A stretch of DNA of 9,844 nucleotides. Origin: Desulfobulbus sp. (GTDB lineage Bacteria > Pseudomonadota > Gammaproteobacteria > Burkholderiales > Rhodocyclaceae). Position 1 is the first letter of the stretch. Each line of letters starts with the position of its first letter. Made by a program: the position numbers and the translations under genes. Positions 7,341 through 9,844 of this stretch are shown here, piece after piece. The stretch spans positions 1 through 9,844 of the forward strand of contig WQUQ01000271.1 in the NCBI GenBank assembly GCA_009782025.1. The letters are read 5' to 3'. Under the pieces are notes generated by a model, which was not told where the DNA came from, did not search any database, and worked only from the letters and a program-made list of their open reading frames with translations.

Positions 7341-8203
7341 CACTGCCCCGACAAGCCTTCCAGCAATTTCAGCACGGCGATCGAATCTTCCTCGCCGAGG
7401 CCGGAGCCGACCATGGCGTTGAACATCTGCGCCGTCGCCGCCGCGCCCGGCAGGCACAGGCCGAGTTCGTGCGCGGTCTGCATCACGATGTCGAGATCCT
7501 TCTCATGCATCCAGCTTTTGAAGCCCGGCTTGAAATTGCGCTCGATCATGCGCTGGCCGTGGTTCTCCAGAATTTTCGAGGACGCAAAGCCGCCGAGCAG
7601 CGCCTCGCGCACCCTGGCCCGGTCGACACCGTTTTTGGAGGCAAAGGCCATGGCCTCGGCCACCGCCAGCACGCCCATGCCGGTGACGATCTGGTTGGCC
7701 GCCTTGGTCACCTGCCCGGCGCCGCTGCCGCCGACGTGGATGATGTTCCGGCCCAGGCACTGCAAGGCCGGCAAGGCGCGGGCGAAAGCCGCCGCCGAAC
7801 CGCCGGCCATGATCGACAAGCTGCCGGCGATGGCCCCGACCTCGCCGCCGGAAACCGGCGCATCGAGAAAATCGACGCCGGCCGCGGCCAGTTCCTCGCC
7901 GATGCGGCGCGCCGCCGCCGGGGCGATGGTGCTCATATCGACGGCGACCAGACCCGGCGATGCGGCGCTGGCGACGGCGCGCATGACCTCGGCGACATCC
8001 GGCGCGTCGGCAACCATCGAGATGACCAGTTCGGCCCCGCGCGCCGCCTCGGCGGCGCTTGCCGCGCCAACGGCCCCGGCCGCCAGCAGCGGCTGCATCG
8101 ACTCGGCGCGGCGCGCCCAGACGGTGACCTGGTGGCCGCCACGCAACAGGTTCTGCGCCATCGGACGGCCCATGATGCCGAGGCCGATAAAACCTATTTT
8201 CAT
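7340..8203 (-). CDS. glxR: Tartronate semialdehyde reductase-like (2-hydroxy-3-oxopropionate reductase, GlxR/GarR type)
   Basis: The 287-aa NAD(P)-dependent reductase probably turns tartronate semialdehyde, or a similar short semialdehyde such as glyoxylate or succinate semialdehyde, into the hydroxyacid. Motifs match E. coli GlxR/GarR closely as I remember them: GFIGLGIMGRPMA (7-12 loop), LDAPVSGGEVGA with LSIMAGG (113-135), K167 and N170 in GAGQVTKAANQI, GGFASSKILE-HG-RMI, and HEKDL with K235. The length equals that of the family. R31-R32 after the second beta strand hint at NADP(H). The start at 8203 is supported by AGGGAG at 8217-8212. It is the first gene of the five-gene minus-strand cluster. 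No glyoxylate carboligase (Gcl) or hydroxypyruvate isomerase (Hyi) is adjacent, so the pathway role is open. A glyoxylate/succinate-semialdehyde reductase (GLYR-type) is the main alternative. Confidence 0.88.
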   Translation of the reverse strand: MKIGFIGLGIMGRPMAQNLLRGGHQVTVWARRAESMQPLLAAGAVGAASAAEAARGAELVISMVADAPDVAEVMRAVASAASPGLVAVDMSTIAPAAARRIGEELAAAGVDFLDAPVSGGEVGAIAGSLSIMAGGSAAAFARALPALQCLGRNIIHVGGSGAGQVTKAANQIVTGMGVLAVAEAMAFASKNGVDRARVREALLGGFASSKILENHGQRMIERNFKPGFKSWMHEKDLDIVMQTAHELGLCLPGAAATAQMFNAMVGSGLGEEDSIAVLKLLEGLSGQ

Positions 8204-8227
8204 TACCCACTCCCTGATGAATGCGTG

Positions 8228-8233
8228 ATTTTA
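8228..8233 (-). promoter_or_regulatory. Possible -10 element for the minus-strand operon
   Basis: TAAAAT on the minus strand matches the sigma-70 -10 consensus in 5 of 6 positions and lies 24 bp before the first start codon. No good -35 box is visible at the proper distance, so this is only a candidate. Confidence 0.3.
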
Positions 8234-8316
8234 GCGCCAGCCGCGCCCGACGGCGAAAAATGCCTGCGCCGGCGGCCGGTTTTGCCGCCCGACAGAGGAG
8301 CTTGGGATGGGGCAAC

Positions 8317-8398
8317 AGGTCGTGGTGAGCGCAGCGAACCGCGACGTAATTCTGCCTGCAACGCCTGCTGTCGCGGTTCGCTGCGCTCACCACGACCT
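8317..8398. repeat. Perfect 29-bp inverted repeat, REP/BIME-like
   Basis: The arm 8317-8345 (beginning AGGTCGTGGTGAGCGCAG) is exactly complementary to 8370-8398, with a 24-base spacer. Each arm also contains a short internal symmetry (GTCG-GGT against ACC-CGAC), which is the look of REP elements arranged head to head as a BIME. It sits in a divergent intergenic region, so a terminator for converging genes is not the explanation. There is no T-run at either end. Confidence 0.8.
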
Positions 8399-8435
8399 AT
8401 GAATCCTGGCCTTGTCGCCGTGCGGCGCAGGTTAC

Positions 8436-8451
8436 TGGCACACTTTTCGCT
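8436..8451 (+). promoter_or_regulatory. Sigma-54 (RpoN) -24/-12 promoter of the FliD-like gene
   Basis: TGGCACACTTTTCGCT follows the consensus TGGCACG-N4-TTGCW. GG and GC are 10 bases apart as required, the full TGGCAC is present, and only TTGC is changed to TCGC. Transcription would begin about 8462, giving a leader of about 38 bases before the ATG at 8500, with GGAGG at 8491-8495. Sigma-54 commonly drives flagellar hook and filament-cap genes in polarly flagellated proteobacteria, which agrees with the gene it precedes. An enhancer-binding site is not identified. Confidence 0.7.
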
Positions 8452-8499
8452 AAAAATGAACGTAGCAGGGGGCCACACGTTACCCGTTACGGAGGCATC

Positions 8500-9450
8500 A
8501 TGGCAAACAACAGCATTTACGGCATCACTCCCGATTCTCCGTTGCTGCGCGGCAACCCGGCCGGGCCAGCAGCGCCCGTCAGCGGCGATTTTCTCGCCAC
8601 CCTGCAAGGGCAACTGGCGGATTTCAAGACGCAGGCGATGAGCACGCTGATTGCGTCCTTGGGCAGCGCCGGCGGAACCGGCGCCAGCGACGCCACCGCC
8701 AGCGTGCTGGCCGCCCTCCTCGCCCAGGCCGGAGCCATCGGCGGCACGTCGGCGATTGGCGGCGTCAGCGCCTTGTTCGATCCCGCTTCCGGCTACCGGA
8801 TGATGACCGAGATCAACCGGCGCGACGTGATTTACCGCGCCGAGTACGCCGAAATGTCCGATCTCGGAAGCTATGTCGCAACGCTGCGCCAGGCTGCGCT
8901 GCCCCTGGGCGAGATCGACGCGGCGACGCCGCCCGGCGAAATCCGCGAGCGCCTGCAAACCTTCATCAGCGCTTACAACGGCTGGATCGACCGCTTCGCC
9001 GAAGGCTTGGCCAGCGGCGGCCTGCTTGCCGGCACGCAGGCGGCCACGGTCGCGCAATGGGAACTGGAGAAAAGCATCGAAAGCCCCTTCAACGGCGCCT
9101 GGAACGGCGTTCGCGGCCTCGCTGATCTCGGCGTCAGCATCGACCCGGTGACCCGCCTGGCCCGTCTCGACACGGCCCGCCTCGATGCGGCGCTGGCCGG
9201 CAACCGCGCCGGCGCAGTGGCGGCGATCCGCGAATTCGGCGGCAATTTCGCCCGCTCGGCGGAACTGCTCAATGCCGAAGGCAATTTCATCCCCAACCGG
9301 ATGGCCAATCTGACCCGCGTCATCGATTACCTGGACCAGAACAAGACCGCCCTGCAAGCCGAGTTCGGCCTCGGCGACCCGGTCCAGCCGAACGCCGCCG
9401 TGGCGCGGGCGCTGGCCGCCTACTACGCGCTGCGCCCGGCGCCGGCCTGA
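8500..9450 (+). CDS. FliD C-terminal-like protein, probably flagellar
   Basis: The function of this 316-aa protein is not established. Residues 150-285 resemble the C-terminal region of the filament cap protein FliD (HAP2): a helix LQTFISAYNGWIDRF, a segment ending in LLAGTQAATVAQWELEKSI, the turn LADLGVSIDPVTRLARLDTARLDAALAGN, and a final helix NRMANLTRVIDYLDQNKTAL. The N-terminal 100 residues (rich in Ala, Gly and Ser) do not look like FliD D0, and at 316 aa the middle domains of a usual FliD (over 400 aa) seem absent. No signal peptide or membrane helix is seen, as expected for a type III flagellar export substrate. The ATG follows GGAGG by 4 bases and a sigma-54 promoter lies 48 bp before it. 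It is divergent from the operon holding ycgR. Possible roles are an accessory cap-like or hook-associated protein; the FliD resemblance is moderate. Confidence 0.6.
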   Translation: MANNSIYGITPDSPLLRGNPAGPAAPVSGDFLATLQGQLADFKTQAMSTLIASLGSAGGTGASDATASVLAALLAQAGAIGGTSAIGGVSALFDPASGYRMMTEINRRDVIYRAEYAEMSDLGSYVATLRQAALPLGEIDAATPPGEIRERLQTFISAYNGWIDRFAEGLASGGLLAGTQAATVAQWELEKSIESPFNGAWNGVRGLADLGVSIDPVTRLARLDTARLDAALAGNRAGAVAAIREFGGNFARSAELLNAEGNFIPNRMANLTRVIDYLDQNKTALQAEFGLGDPVQPNAAVARALAAYYALRPAPA

Positions 9451-9554
9451 TTCCATTTCTCAATCAACCGATGACTTTGTCGGCTTCGCTTGCCGTACAA
9501 CCGCACTGTCTCTCGCTTCGCCTTCGCGTCCTCGGCTGATTAAAAGTGGAATGA
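9448..9554. repeat. Imperfect 24-bp inverted repeat enclosing about 60 bp, MITE-like or terminator stem
   Basis: TGATTCCATTTCTCAATCAA (start of the arm 9448-9471) is mirrored by the arm 9532-9554, whose complement begins TCATTCCACTTTTAATCAG. Nineteen of 24 positions agree with one gap. The left arm includes the stop codon of the FliD-like gene. The enclosed segment contains a small hairpin CGGC-TTCGCTT-GCCG (9481-9495). In RNA this would form a long stem just after the coding region. No T-run follows and no target duplication is visible. Confidence 0.6.
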
Positions 9555-9676
9555 GCGCGCCCGCTTTTTCACTTCCGGGGAATAGAATTTCGTCTTCATG
9601 GGGGGTTCTCTTCTCAAGAGCCAGAGCTTCCTCAAATTCCGGGGCGATTCACTCTGCCTTGGCAGTGCCCTGCCGC

Positions 9677-9699
9677 TGTTGCATCAGTGCAACATTTTT
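9677..9699 (+). promoter_or_regulatory. Perfect palindrome TGTTGCA-TCAG-TGCAACA followed by TTTTT
   Basis: The 7-bp arms (9677-9683 and 9688-9694) are exact complements around TCAG and are followed by TTTTT. Two readings are possible: an operator for a dimeric repressor controlling the gene beyond the right edge, or a short intrinsic terminator for the FliD-like transcript. The stem is AT-mixed and only 7 bp, so the terminator would be weak. The operator reading is favoured by its place about 150 bp before a new start. Confidence 0.45.
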
Positions 9700-9829
9700 C
9701 CCGGCCCATGCCCTCAAGGCCGCGTTACAACTTGCTCTCTGTATCGCCGGGTTGCAGAATCGCTCCCAACCTTTCGATCCGAGAGGTGGAGCTTGACTGG
9801 TTGATGCAGCCAGTTGAAACCTAACCACT

Positions 9830-9836
9830 AAGGAGA
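9830..9836 (+). promoter_or_regulatory. Strong ribosome binding site for a gene starting just past the window
   Basis: AAGGAGA lies 8 to 9 bases before the right edge. A start codon at about 9845 would have normal spacing, so a plus-strand gene probably begins immediately outside. Confidence 0.6.
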
Positions 9837-9844
9837 TTCTCCGA

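Larger units (their letters stand above)
9451..9844. other. Gene-free 3' region and leader of an off-window gene
   Basis: This stretch of 394 bases holds no convincing gene. Short plus-strand frames starting at 9551 and 9598 lack ribosome sites and have unnatural composition. It contains the MITE-like inverted repeat, a small repeat GGCAG-TGCC-CTGCC at 9661-9674, a 7-4-7 palindrome, and a ribosome binding site at its right end. Confidence 0.6.

Noticed and set aside
7341..7457. Extension of the second dehydrogenase upstream to 7457
   Set aside because: The Rossmann motif GFIGLGAMG must stand at the very N-terminus, and the extension overlaps the upstream dehydrogenase.
6561..8228. Plus-strand open frame of 555 aa
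   Set aside because: It lies fully opposite the two dehydrogenases whose catalytic residues are conserved. No ribosome site or recognisable domain is seen.
8317..8398. CRISPR-like repeat pair
   Set aside because: The two copies are inverted, not direct, and there are only two, so this is a palindromic element and not an array.
8203..9456. Minus-strand open frame of 417 aa
   Set aside because: It covers the sigma-54 promoter, the 29-bp repeat and the whole FliD-like gene in antisense. The plus-strand gene has a promoter and ribosome site.
9551..9796. Short plus-strand frames of 81 and 68 aa
   Set aside because: They overlap each other in different frames, lack ribosome sites and span the inverted repeats and palindrome.

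Overview
The window looks like chromosomal DNA of a GC-rich betaproteobacterium, most like the Rhodocyclaceae (Dechloromonas/Azonexus/Accumulibacter type). This assignment is inferred from GC-rich codon use, the style of the RimO, YcgR and ZIP proteins, and REP-like inverted repeats. No database search was possible. I see no obviously new multi-gene system. The most interesting part is a motility-flavoured divergent region with a well-formed sigma-54 promoter and an orphan FliD-C-like protein.

Layout: (1) 1-1456 is insertion-sequence territory. A decayed transposase remnant on the minus strand (an IS5-type 3' piece abutting an IS3 OrfA piece) is followed by an apparently intact IS5-family element (268-1452) with a 328-aa DDE transposase and a probable CTAA target duplication. 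(2) 1491-4218, plus strand: rimO (ribosomal protein S12 methylthiotransferase), then 7 bp later a FAD-dependent 2-hydroxyacid dehydrogenase of the D-2-hydroxyglutarate/glycolate oxidase family. The IS element ends only about 38 bp before the rimO start. (3) 4355-8203, minus strand: five genes packed like an operon. Read in the direction of transcription they are a tartronate-semialdehyde-reductase-like beta-hydroxyacid dehydrogenase, a second paralogous dehydrogenase (TGATG overlap), a YcgR-type c-di-GMP-binding flagellar brake (GTGA overlap), a ZIP metal transporter (2-bp gap) and a ChrR-like NAD(P)H:FMN reductase (63-bp gap). (4) 8204-8499 is the divergent intergenic region, with a perfect 29-bp inverted repeat and a -24/-12 sigma-54 promoter pointing right. 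(5) 8500-9450, plus strand: a 316-aa protein whose C-terminal half resembles FliD. (6) 9451-9844 holds no convincing gene. It contains a long imperfect inverted repeat directly at the preceding stop codon, a perfect 7-4-7 palindrome followed by a T-run, and a strong ribosome binding site at the very end, announcing a gene that starts just outside the window.

How the genes may work together: the YcgR brake and the sigma-54-driven FliD-like protein point to flagellar motility controlled by c-di-GMP and RpoN, from two sides of one intergenic region. The two beta-hydroxyacid dehydrogenases and the FAD dehydrogenase suggest handling of small hydroxyacids (glyoxylate/tartronate semialdehyde, D-2-hydroxyacids), but they are on opposite strands and no glyoxylate carboligase is present. 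The ZIP transporter and the flavin reductase look like passengers of the minus-strand operon concerned with metal and redox balance.
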